Origin: DDH964 sp963806685
GTDB lineage: Bacteria > Desulfobacterota > Desulfuromonadia > Desulfuromonadales > DDH964
Reading direction: 5' to 3'
Assembly: GCA_963806685.1 (NCBI GenBank)
Contig: CAWDZB010000022.1
Location: 33,934-97,933, forward strand
DNA: 64,000 nt
The notes under the pieces were generated by a model. The model did no database searches. It saw only the letters and a program-made list of their open reading frames with translations, and was not told the DNA's origin. The stretch's first letter is position 1; every line of letters begins with the position of its first letter. The translations under genes were made by a program, and so were the position numbers. Below, piece by piece: positions 28,457 to 37,521 of the stretch.

Positions 28457-29198
28457 ATGGTTCGTCCGTCGTGGAAAATGGCTATCGGCCTGGTTCTGGT
28501 GGGACTTTCCATTCTGCTCGGTCTGGCTCATGTCGCACTGTTCGGCGAGCCAAGGACCCTGGCGTTCAATCTCGGGGTGGGGATCGTCTTCGTCCCGGTG
28601 CAGGTGCTGCTGGTCACCTTGATCATCGAGCGGCTGCTCAACGAGCGGGAAAAACAGGCACTGATCAAGAAGCTCAACATGGTGATCGGCGCTTTCATGA
28701 GCGAGGTGGGTGCCGGCCTGCTGCGCCGGGTCGATGCCTTCTGCGGGGAGGAGCCCGATCTCGCCCGCAACCTGGCAGTGACCACGGAATGGGGCCGGGT
28801 GCACTACCGAAAAGCGGTCCGCTTTGCCGAGGATTACCAGGCCCAGCTGGCCACCGACGCCGGCCAGCTGGCGGAGCTGCGCGAATTCCTGCTCGACCGG
28901 CGCCCTTTCATTCTCGGCCTGTTGCAGAATCCCAACCTGCTCGAACACGACACTTTCACCGACCTGCTCTGGGCCGTCTGCCACCTCACCGAGGAACTCG
29001 AGGCGCGCAAGAGATTTCGAGAATCTCCCGGAGACCGACCTCCAGCACCTCTACGGCGACATCCGGCGGGCCAACAGCACCCTGATCCGGGAGTGGCTCG
29101 GCTACATGCAACACCTGCAGCACGATTATCCCTACATGTTCTCCCTGGCCACCCGGATGAACCCCTTCAATCCCGAGGCCTCGGCCGTGGTCTATTGA
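28457..29198 (+). CDS. two-helix membrane protein of unknown function, frameshifted
   Basis: Intact reading needs one frame change near 29010. Part one (MVRPSWKMAIGLVLVGLSI...) has two membrane helices (~8-30, 36-58) and a cytoplasmic helical domain. It continues in the +1 frame as DFENLPETDLQHLYGDIRRA through ASAVVY, stop 29198. An extra A in the stretch AAGAGA at ~29012 would explain it. Total about 247 residues. No family recognised. It precedes miaA by 27 bp. A sequencing error is as likely as a true mutation. Confidence 0.7.
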
Positions 29199-29209
29199 CC
29201 CGCTCGGAT

Positions 29210-29234
29210 CCCTGGACCCTGGACCTTGAACCTT
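29210..29234 (+). repeat. short 7-nt tandem array overlapping the miaA start
   Basis: Units CCCTGGA, CCCTGGA, CCTTGAA, CCTTAAT in continuous 7-nt phase, the same families as the long array at 11510-11596. The TTG used by miaA falls in the third unit. Confidence 0.75.
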
Positions 29235-30164
29235 AATAAAGACTTCAACCTTCTCGTCATCCTCGGCCCGACCGCCTCGGGCAAGACCCGCCTGGCCGTG
29301 GCCGCCGCCCGGCTGCTGGACGGCGAGATCATCTCCGCCGATTCGCGCCAGGTCTACCGCGGCATGGATCTCGGCACCGGCAAGGACCTGGCCGAGTACG
29401 GCGAGATTCCCCATCACCTGATCGATATCGCCACGCCGGGGGAGGAATACAACCTCTTCCGCTTCCAGCGCGACTGCTTCGCCGCCATCGCAGCAGTTGG
29501 CAGGCGGAAGCGGCTGCCGATCCTCTGCGGCGGCACCGGCCTCTATCTCGATGCGATGCTGCGCGGCTACCGCCTGGTCGAGGTAGCGGAAAATCCCGCG
29601 CTGCGCGCCGAGCTTGCGGCCCTCGACGACGTGCAGCTGGCCGAGCGCCTGCTGCAACTGCGCCCAGAGCAGCACAACACCACCGATCTCACCGACCGGG
29701 CACGACTGATCCGGGCCATCGAGATCGCCGAGGGCGAAGCGGCGGCGGCTGCCGAACTCCCCCCGCTGCCGGAATTGCGGCCGCTGGTCTGCGGTCTGCG
29801 CTGGGAGCGCGGGGAACTGCGCGGGCGCATCGCCGCTCGCCTGCAGCAGCGGTTGGAGGCGGGGATGATCGATGAGGTCCAGCGGTTGCACGACGCCGGT
29901 ACCCCTTGGGAGAAGCTGGAGTTCTACGGCCTCGAATACCGCCTGATCGCCCAGTTCCTTCAGGGCCGGCTGCGTCGCAACGACATGGTGCAGAAGCTGC
30001 GCGGCGAGATCAGCCAGTTCGCCAAGCGCCAGGAGACCTTCTTCCGGCGCATGGAGCGGCAGGGGGTTGCGATTCACTGGCTAGTAGGGACAGACGACCC
30101 GTTCACCCAGCTGCTGGCGGTGCTGCAAACGGTCCAGTTGCCGCCAGTTCCGGTGTCGTCATGA
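29226..30164 (+). CDS. miaA: tRNA dimethylallyltransferase
   Basis: 312 residues. P-loop GPTASGKTRLAV, SADSRQVYRGMDLGTGK (substrate and DSR motif), LCGGTGLYLDAML, and the tail FAKRQETFFRR. It adds a dimethylallyl group to A37 of tRNAs reading U-initial codons. The only start before the P-loop is TTG at 29226, inside a 7-nt repeat array, with no clear ribosome site; an in-frame TGA lies at 29196. Its stop overlaps the next ATG (ATGA). Confidence 0.94.
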   Translation: MNLNKDFNLLVILGPTASGKTRLAVAAARLLDGEIISADSRQVYRGMDLGTGKDLAEYGEIPHHLIDIATPGEEYNLFRFQRDCFAAIAAVGRRKRLPILCGGTGLYLDAMLRGYRLVEVAENPALRAELAALDDVQLAERLLQLRPEQHNTTDLTDRARLIRAIEIAEGEAAAAAELPPLPELRPLVCGLRWERGELRGRIAARLQQRLEAGMIDEVQRLHDAGTPWEKLEFYGLEYRLIAQFLQGRLRRNDMVQKLRGEISQFAKRQETFFRRMERQGVAIHWLVGTDDPFTQLLAVLQTVQLPPVPVSS

Positions 30165-31426
30165 CCCTTCCCCCCTGGCAGCGCTATCTCGCCAAGCGTG
30201 CCGCCACCGGCCCCTGGCGACTCGAAGGGGAACCCGGCCGCGGCTTCAACGGCGCCGTGGTCATCCCGGCGCTGGCCGAAACCGCCTCCCTGCCGCACAC
30301 CCTGGCCAGCCTTGCCGCCAATCCCCCGGAGCAGCTCGCTCGATGGCTGGTGGTGATCGTCGTCAACCATCGCGCCGATGTCGACCCTGCGGCGCAGGCG
30401 GACAACCGCCACACCTTGGCCATGCTCGCAGCGGCCGATCAGCGCTGGCCGGGACTTGCAGCTGGCCTGGGTCGACGCCGCCTCGCCGGGACGGGAACTA
30501 CCGGCCGGCGAGGGGGTGGGGCTGGCCCGCAAGCTCGGTTGCGACCTGGCCCTGGAGCGCCTCGACTGGGCTGACCGGGGGGACCGCTGTTTGCCATGCT
30601 CGATGCCGACACCCTGGTCGCGGCAAATTACCTGGCAGCCCTGCAGCGGCATTTTGCCGCCCGCCCGGAAGGTGCAGCGACCGTCCCCTTCTGCCACCAG
30701 CCGGGGGAGAACCCGGCCCTCGACGACGCCATCCGGCGCTACGAAGTCTACCTGCGCGGTTATCTGCTCGGCCTGACCCTGGCCGGCTCCCCCTACGCCT
30801 ACCCAACCATTGGCAGCACCATCGCCTGCCGCGCCGCGGCCTACCTGCGGGCCGGGGGAATGAACCGGCGGCAGGCCGGGGAGGATTTCTATTTTCTCCA
30901 GCAACTGGCCAAAACCGGCGGCGTGGTGCCGCTGACCGGCACCCTGGTGCAGCCGGCGGCGCGTCCCTCGCAGCGGGTTCCCTTCGGCACCGGGCCGATC
31001 CTGCGCCGCCTGGTGGCGGGTGACCCGGCCGCGGTTCTCTGCCATCCGCGCGAGGCCTTTGTGCTGCTTCGGGACTGGCTCGCCCTGGCCGACCGGGCGG
31101 CCCCGGCGACCAGCGGCGCGGAACTGCTTGCCGCCGCCGGCAAGATTGCACCGGAATTGGGTGGATTTCTAGGGGAGCTCGGCCTGGTGCGCTGCTGGGA
31201 CCTGCTGCGCCGGACCCACCGTTCCCGCGGTGCCCTGACCCGGGGATTCCATGGCTGGTTCGATGCCCTGCAGACCCGCCGCCTGCTGCATCGCCTGGCC
31301 GCCGGCACCTGCCCCCGGGTTCCCGCCGAGCAGGCCCTGCCGCCGCTGCTGGCCTGGGCCGGACTCGAGCCTGCTGAAAAAATCGGCAGACAACTTGCAT
31401 TATTGCAGGGGTTACAGCACACTTAA
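30161..31426 (+). pseudogene. glycosyltransferase-like gene with two compensating frameshifts
   Basis: Start ATG 30161 overlaps the miaA stop. The opening (GFNGAVVIPALAETASLPHTLASLA) is a GT2-like nucleotide-sugar-binding fold. The frame moves +1 near 30455 (continuing RDLQLAWVDAASPGRELPAGEG...) and returns near 30585 at a run of six G, then FAMLDADTLVAANYLAAL with the DxD motif, running to the stop at 31426. Without correction it stops at 30574. Joined length about 421 residues. The second change is a homopolymer, so sequence error is plausible. Acceptor unknown. Confidence 0.7.
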
Positions 31427-31507
31427 CATGGCCGCCGTGACCCTTCCCATCCCATTTCAAAATCGCGGCGATTACGATTCGTTGCCCATCTTTCCCGGGA
31501 AAATACT

Positions 31508-31885
31508 ATGACCAAGACCTCTACCGGCCAGCCGTCATCCCCCCAGCAAGGTCATGCGCGCAGGGACCTGCGCGCGCCTCTAATCGTTTACCGTCTGCGA
31601 TTTGACGATGGTCGGCGAACATTTTTTGGTTATAGCAAGAACATCAGCCGCGGCGGCCTGTTCATTGCCACGGTCAATCCCCGCGAGCCCGGCAGCCGCT
31701 TCGAGGTCGAAATTCCCCTCCCTGCGCCCCTCAGTCGGACCGTTCGCTGTACCTGCGAAGTGGTCTGGAACCGCCAGTTTGAGCGCGGCGTCGCCTTCGA
31801 GCCGGGGATGGGCCTGAAGTTCATCGACCTCCCCGAGGAGGCGGCCGCCGTCATCGACACCTGGGCCAAAGAGCAGAAGTCCTGA
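31508..31885 (+). CDS. PilZ-domain protein
   Basis: 125 residues, single PilZ domain. The c-di-GMP-binding pattern is visible as ARRDLRAPL (RxxxR) and KNISRGGLFI (N/DxSxxG). It would bind c-di-GMP and change a partner's activity. It stands alone between the glycosyltransferase and a holin-like gene. The same window has an HD-GYP protein and GEMM riboswitches. Confidence 0.88.
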   Translation: MTKTSTGQPSSPQQGHARRDLRAPLIVYRLRFDDGRRTFFGYSKNISRGGLFIATVNPREPGSRFEVEIPLPAPLSRTVRCTCEVVWNRQFERGVAFEPGMGLKFIDLPEEAAAVIDTWAKEQKS

Positions 31886-31953
31886 CCCACCTTGCGGAAT
31901 CGGCAGGGCGTGGCACCCTTGAGACGTGACCCCCTGCCGGCACGGAGGCATCG

Positions 31954-32349
31954 ATGAAGGGCTTGTTGCTGCGTTGGCTGATCCTGACAATGGCGATTCT
32001 GGCCGCCGCATACCTGCTTGACGGGATTATCGTCGCCGGCTTCTTCTCCGCCCTTGCCGCCGCCGCCCTCCTCGGCATCCTCAATGCCCTGTTTCGCCCC
32101 ATCCTGCTGCTGATCACCCTCCCCCTCAACATCCTCACCCTCGGCCTCTTTACCTTCGTCATCAATGCCTTGCTGCTGATGATGGTCTCCGGCGTCATCG
32201 GCGGCCTGGCTGTCAAGGGCTTTGCCAGCGCCCTGCTGGCCTCGCTGGTGATCAGCTTGGTCAGCTGGCTGCTCACCTCGCTGGTCAACGACGAGGGGAA
32301 GGTCGACATCATCGTCCTGCGCCGCAAGGGGACCGATCGCTGGGAGTAA
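31954..32349 (+). CDS. phage-holin-family (DUF360/PF04020-like) small membrane protein
   Basis: 131 residues with four predicted membrane helices covering ~5-110 and a short charged tail. The NALFRPILLLITLPLNILTLGLF segment matches the PF04020 four-helix family; despite the holin name these are ordinary chromosomal proteins of unknown role. No phage genes are nearby. Confidence 0.82.
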   Translation: MKGLLLRWLILTMAILAAAYLLDGIIVAGFFSALAAAALLGILNALFRPILLLITLPLNILTLGLFTFVINALLLMMVSGVIGGLAVKGFASALLASLVISLVSWLLTSLVNDEGKVDIIVLRRKGTDRWE

Positions 32350-32385
32350 GCCAGTGAAGCCGACCGCAAAAGGAAGATTCTCGGG

Positions 32386-32679
32386 CTAGGCTCGGCGGGA
32401 TATTCCCCGGCAGAACCTTGGGTCGGGGGGAACGTCGCGGAGGCTGGTCACGGCCAGGACCAGCACCAGGGTGAGGGAGAAAACTTCCAGCAACAGGCGG
32501 GGGTAATCGGGCACAAACCGCCAGCCCGGCAGGGACGGCGGGGCCCACAACCAGGCGTAATACGGACCGTCGCCGGACCTTGGGCCGGTCCAGTTCTCGC
32601 CGCGCCAGGGCGGCAGGGCCACGGCAATCAGCAGCAGCAGGGCGTAGGCGTCGAATTCCCGACGGACAAAGCGGTTCAT
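32386..32679 (-). CDS. small membrane protein, unknown
   Basis: 97 residues with two likely membrane helices (~12-23 and ~66-82) separated by a Trp/Pro-rich stretch. No family recognised. It faces the holin-like gene (37 bp between stops) and lies just downstream of the 436-residue hypothetical gene on the same strand. Coding status rests on hydrophobic pattern and gap fit. Confidence 0.55.
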   Translation of the reverse strand: MNRFVRREFDAYALLLLIAVALPPWRGENWTGPRSGDGPYYAWLWAPPSLPGWRFVPDYPRLLLEVFSLTLVLVLAVTSLRDVPPDPRFCRGISRRA

Positions 32680-32710
32680 GGGTTAACCCTGACCTGCGGC
32701 CGGTGCCGGG

Positions 32711-34018
32711 CTAGAGGGAACTGGCGTCGAGTGAAGCGGCAATCTCCAACTCCCGCAGCTTCAAGGCCATTCTTCGCCGCACCGCGGTGGGGATCTCCAC
32801 GTGCAGACAAAGGGCATCGGAACGCAGCTTACGCGCCGCCATGCGCTGCATGGCGTTGCCGCCGGCCCCGGGAAGCCAGCGCAGATCCTCCCGCGGCAGG
32901 AAGGTGCGCTCCTCTCCGCGCAACAGGCTGTGCACCTCGCTCCGCGGGTCGAGGAGGCGGCCGATCAGCTGCAGCCCGCCGAGCAGGGCGAAATTATAGC
33001 ACTGGTGCGGGGCCGAGCAGAACTGGAGAAAAATTTCCGAGGAGAGCGCGCGCAACAGGCCGAGCCCGAAGCGCAGGGTCGGCGCCGGGAAGAGGTGCAG
33101 CACGTCGCCATGGCTCTCCAGCCGGCCCAGCTCTTCACCCCGCGGCCAGGGGGAAAACCCGCCGAGGCCGACCACCAGCCGCTCATCGTCCTGGCGGGTA
33201 CCGACGCAACCATGCAGGTCGATGACCAGCGCCGGTGCCGGGGCGCCGAGGATGTCCACCAACCGGACGAACCCCTCCTCGAGCTTGTAGCAATAGGGGT
33301 GACCGTGGGCATCGACGTAGGGGTAGATGACGTCGATATTGCTCGGGTTCAGCGGCACCCCCCATCCTTTGAGCCGCTCCAGGTTTTCGTCGGAGAGCGG
33401 CTCGCGGCCGGAAAAGCCGAGATTGATCAGCGCCGCTCCGCCCCTGCCGGTACGCAAAAAGTACAGGGCCACTTCCAGGGTATGGGGATCATAAGGACCG
33501 TGGGTGGCGGTCAGCAGCGGCTCGTCGGCATGGCGGCCACTACCGCGCCGCAATAGGAGAACCCCGCCGGCGGCATCCGGCAGATAGCGGGCGGCAAAGC
33601 CGGGGAGCGCCCGGTCGGCCTCCCGCCAGCCGCTGTCCGCGACCGGGACGCGGCCGAAGAACCAGGTCAACACCCGCTGCCGCCAGGCGGCCACGAAGCG
33701 CAGGACGCGGTTCTGAAGCCGGTAGTAGACGGCATAATGCTCCGCATCCAGGTAAACCCGGACGCCGAGTCGCTGGAGCAGGGTGCGGTTATAGTTGTTC
33801 TGGGTGGTCGCCAGCAGCCGTCCGGTAATCTCTTCCATGCCGGCGAAGTCCTCCTCGCCAAACCCTTCGGTGACCAGTTCGACGCGCTTCAGGTGCCGGT
33901 AGTCCTCGCGGCCGATCTCCACCTCCAGACGGTTGAGATGGCGGCGGAACGGGGCACTGCTGTCGACCTGGAATTCACAGCGGAACAGGTCGGGGATTTT
34001 CGGTGGGCCAGGTTTCAT
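32711..34018 (-). CDS. conserved-looking protein of unknown function
   Basis: 435 residues from ATG 34018, preceded by AGAAGGAG. No family recognised. Notable segments: LTATHGPYDPHTLEVALYFLRTG, NPSNIDVIYPYVDAHGHPYCYKLEEG, and VIDLHGCVGTRQDDERLVVGLGGF. The repeated His/Asp-Gly pairs (ATHG, DAHGH, DLHG) resemble metal-binding loops of amidohydrolases such as N-formylglutamate deformylase; that link is tentative. Divergent from the chemoreceptor gene. Confidence 0.7.
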   Translation of the reverse strand: MKPGPPKIPDLFRCEFQVDSSAPFRRHLNRLEVEIGREDYRHLKRVELVTEGFGEEDFAGMEEITGRLLATTQNNYNRTLLQRLGVRVYLDAEHYAVYYRLQNRVLRFVAAWRQRVLTWFFGRVPVADSGWREADRALPGFAARYLPDAAGGVLLLRRGSGRHADEPLLTATHGPYDPHTLEVALYFLRTGRGGAALINLGFSGREPLSDENLERLKGWGVPLNPSNIDVIYPYVDAHGHPYCYKLEEGFVRLVDILGAPAPALVIDLHGCVGTRQDDERLVVGLGGFSPWPRGEELGRLESHGDVLHLFPAPTLRFGLGLLRALSSEIFLQFCSAPHQCYNFALLGGLQLIGRLLDPRSEVHSLLRGEERTFLPREDLRWLPGAGGNAMQRMAARKLRSDALCLHVEIPTAVRRRMALKLRELEIAASLDASSL

Positions 34019-34142
34019 ATCGCTCCTTCTGTTCCTCTTCAGCATACCGCCCGAGTTGCGCCTGGACAACCGCCGGCCGCCGACCGCTTTTCACCGAGGT
34101 TGGCGGGCGACGTCGGGGACGCCACCCGGCCTGGATAAACTA

Positions 34143-34171
34143 TTGCCAGGTTGGGGCTAAGATGCTATTTT
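34143..34171 (+). promoter_or_regulatory. candidate sigma70 promoter for the chemoreceptor gene
   Basis: TTGCCA (34143-34148), 17-nt spacer, TATTTT (34166-34171). A small hairpin CTGCCC-TTCAT-GGGCAG follows in the ~110-nt leader. I saw no clear sigma28-type promoter. Confidence 0.4.
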
Positions 34172-34290
34172 CTCTGGGTTGACTGCCCTTCATGGGCAGC
34201 CTGGGATGCTTCCGGCAACCGCCGGGGCCCTGGCCGACGGCGTCCCCACTCAGCATCGCCGCCACCGCCCATCCAGACAGAGGGGTTCGC

Positions 34291-36667
34291 ATGCTCAAAG
34301 CTCTCAAGTTACGCTGGAAAATCCTCCTCGGCCTGGTCGGCCTGTCGGTCCTCGCCTTGGCCGTGACCCTTTATATCGTCTCCGGGCTCAGCCATCGTCA
34401 ACTCGAAACGTCGATGCGCCAGCGGGTGGAGGAGGTCACCAACTTCGCCGAGAAGAGCATCGATTTTAAGCAGCAGGAGATTGCCAACTACGTCAAGCTG
34501 CTGTCCGGCAATACCGATCTGGTGAATGCCGTCTACTACACCACCCTTACCGGGGAGAACACCCAGATCGAAAAGGTCGTCCAGGGGATCCAGGACGTCT
34601 TTCACCTCGACATGGTCCAGGTCCGCGACAAGCAGGGGGCAATCCTGCTGCGCACCGTCGCCGGCCAGGCCGACGTACCCCAGAGCAGCGGCGCCGACCA
34701 TCCCCTGCTGCAGGCCGGTCTCGGCGGCACCGAGGCCAACGGAGTCACCATGTTCGATGGGCAACTGTCGATTGTCAGTGTCGCTCCGGTGCGGCTTCAG
34801 GACCAGGTTATCGGCCTGCTGGTCGGGGTCGATTTTCTCGATGACGCCTTTGCCGCCAGCATCCGCTCCCTGAGCGGGGCGGAGGTCGCTTTCTACGATG
34901 CCGGCGGCGTGGTCGCCGCGTCCAATCCGGCGCTGCGCAAACTGCCGCTGGCAGAGCTCCTCAAGACCGGCCGGGGAGAGACGCAGATCGGCGATACCCC
35001 CTATACTCTGTTCACCTCGAGTCTCGGCAGCGACGGGCGCGGCCTGCTGATGGCCATCGACAGTTCGCAGAACAGCGCCGCCCGCAAGCACATGCAGGAG
35101 GTGCTGCTCATCATTTTGGCGGTGGTTTCCGCCCTGGCCACGCTGATCGGCCTAGCGATCTCCAGCAACATTACCCGCCCGCTGGCTGCGGTGGTCGACA
35201 ACCTGGAGGAGATCGCCCAGGGGGAAGGCGACCTGACCCGCTCGCTGGTCGTCCACTCCCGGGACGAGGTCGGGGTTCTGGCCGAAAACTTCAACCGCTT
35301 CGTAGCCCGGCTGCGGGAGATGGTCAGCCGCACCCGGCAGGTCTCCACCAGTCTCACCGCGGCGACCGAGAAGATCCGCCTCTCCTCCACCCAGGTCAAC
35401 GATGGCGCGGTCCGCCAGTCCCAGGCTCTGGAAGAGTCCTACCGCGCCATGCAGGGGATCGAAGAGAGCATTTCCGGCATCGCCGAGAGCACCGGCTTCC
35501 TCGTCGAATCGGCAGAGGAGAGTTCCTCGGCGACCCTGGAGCTCGGCGCCACCATCGAACAGATCGCCTCCCAGGGGGAGAAGCTCTTCGCCACGGTGGA
35601 GGAGGTCTCCAGCTCGATCAACGAGATGTCCGTGGCCAGCCAGCAGATCGCCGAAAATGTCGAAATCCTCTCCTCGTCGACGGAGGTCACCGCCTCCTCG
35701 ATCATCGAGCTCGACGCCTCGATCAAGGAGATCGAGGAGAACGCCGAGCGCACCAACAGCCTCTCGGAAGCGGCGGCCAAGGATGCCCAGCAGGGCAAGG
35801 AGGCGGTCGACGAAACCCTGCAGGGGATCAACGCCATCCGCGAGATGGTCGACCGCGCCAGCGGCGTCATTCAGGATCTCGGCAGCCAGTCCAGTGCCAT
35901 CGGCAAGATCCTTACCGTCATCGACGAGGTCGCCGACCAGACCAGCCTGCTGGCACTCAACGCGGCGATTATCGCTGCCCAGGCCGGCGAGCACGGCAAG
36001 GGGTTTGCGGTGGTCGCCGACGAGATCCGCGAACTGGCCGAACGCACCGCGGTCTCCACCCGGGAAATCGCCGCGATCATCGGCAACCTGCAGAACGGCA
36101 CCAAAGAGGCGGTCCAGGCGATGCGTGACGGCAGCGAGCGGGTTCACCAGGAGGTGGAGCGATCCAAGGTCGCCGGGGCCGCTCTCGACAAGATTCGCAC
36201 CAGTACCACCAAGGCTACCGAGCAGGTGCGCAGCATCGTCCGTGCCACCCAGGAGCAGTCCCGAGGAAGCCGCCAGATCACCGATTCGATCAACCAGGTC
36301 GCCTCGATGCTCGGTCAGATCGCCGCCGCCATCAAGCAGCAGACCGACGGCACCAAGCAGCTCGCCCGCGCCGCCGAGGCGATGAAGGAGATCGCCTCCC
36401 AGGGCAAGCTCAGCAGCCGGCGAGCAGGCCAAGGGGAGCCGCCAGATCAACACCAGCATGGAGAAGATCCGCAACATGATCGAGCGGATCGACGAAGCGA
36501 CCCGCGAGCAGACCCAACGCAGCCGCCAGGTGGTCGAAGCCGTGTCCAGCCTGCGCACCATTGCCGAGGGGAACGCGGCCCGCACCGCGGAACTCGACCA
36601 GGTGGTCGACATGCTCTCCCAGCAAACGGCGACCCTGGAAGACGAGGTCGGCGCCTTCAAGGTATGA
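34291..36667 (+). CDS. methyl-accepting chemotaxis protein, frameshifted near the C-terminus
   Basis: ATG 34291 after AGAGGGG. Membrane helix ~11-33, periplasmic Cache-like sensor (~35-270), second helix ~275-295, HAMP, then a long coiled coil with the signalling tip DQTSLLALNAAIIAAQAGEHGKGFAVVADEI. Near 36420 (AGCCGGCGAGCAGG) the frame must change, apparently by one extra base, to continue as EQAKGSRQINTSMEKIRNMIERID and end GAFKV at 36667. Uncorrected, the ORF runs on into the next gene and makes a false 1056-residue fusion. Joined length ~791. Confidence 0.85.
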
Positions 36668-37461
36668 AAACAGGGGAGCTGACCCTGACCATCCTCGGGT
36701 CGGGGACCAGTACCGGCGTGCCGGTCCCGGGGTGTGCCTGCCCGGTTTGCAGTTCCGCCGATCCGCTCGACCGCCGCACCCGCTGCAGTGCCCTGGTCTC
36801 CTGGCGGGGGCGCAACATCCTCATCGACACCGCCACCGACCTACGCCAGCAGGCGCTGCGCGAGCGGCTCACGCACATCGACGCGGTCCTTTACACCCAC
36901 ACCCACGCCGACCACGTCCACGGCATCGACGACCTGCGCACCTTCAGTCGTTCCGACCGGCCGCCGCTGCCGATCTTTGCCAGCGCCGAGTCCCTGATCG
37001 TACTGCAGCGGGTCTTTGCCTACATCTTCAACGAGTCGGCGGAACCTGGCTACCGGCCGAACCTGGCAGCCTGGAGGATTGGCGGCCCCTTTTCCCTCTT
37101 CGGCCTGCCGGTGCTCCCCCTCGAACTGGCGCACGGCGCGGGAACATCCCTGGGCTACCGGTTTGGGCCCATCGCCTACCTGACTGACTGCAGCGCCATC
37201 CCGGCGGCGGCGGAATGCCATTTGCAAGGGTTGGAAGTGCTGATTATCGACGCTTTGCGTTTCCGCCCTCACCAGACCCACTTCAACATTGCCGCGGCGA
37301 TTGCCGCCAGCCGCCGCCTCGGGGCCAGGCGCACCCTGCTCACCCACCTCAGTCACGAGGTGGAACATGGCCGTGACAGCTCCGGCCTGCCAACCGGAGT
37401 CGAGCTGGCCTATGACGGCCAGGTGCTGACCTTGCAGCTCCCCGCCCCTTCGGGTGGATGA
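36664..37461 (+). CDS. MBL-fold metallohydrolase (PhnP-like)
   Basis: 265 residues. The N-terminal GSGTSTGVPVPGCACPVC carries the PhnP-type extra zinc cysteines, followed by the MBL metal motif THTHADHVHGIDDLR and later TDCSAIP. Family members are phosphodiesterases acting on cyclic phosphate sugars or similar. Its ATG overlaps the correct chemoreceptor stop (ATGA), so the two are probably co-translated. Confidence 0.88.
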   Translation: MKTGELTLTILGSGTSTGVPVPGCACPVCSSADPLDRRTRCSALVSWRGRNILIDTATDLRQQALRERLTHIDAVLYTHTHADHVHGIDDLRTFSRSDRPPLPIFASAESLIVLQRVFAYIFNESAEPGYRPNLAAWRIGGPFSLFGLPVLPLELAHGAGTSLGYRFGPIAYLTDCSAIPAAAECHLQGLEVLIIDALRFRPHQTHFNIAAAIAASRRLGARRTLLTHLSHEVEHGRDSSGLPTGVELAYDGQVLTLQLPAPSGG

Positions 37462-37521
37462 CTTGCGGGATAGCCCCTTTCCGCTTTACTTGTCGCAACC
37501 GACGGCGCAAAACGAAACGGT

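Noticed and set aside
31954..32349. Prophage marker (holin)
   Set aside because: The family name is misleading; no other phage genes are near and the protein is a typical chromosomal member.
34192..37461. Single 1089-codon chemoreceptor-hydrolase fusion
   Set aside because: The receptor's true C-terminal coiled coil continues in another frame to 36667 and the hydrolase has its own ATG in an ATGA overlap, so the fusion is a frameshift artefact.
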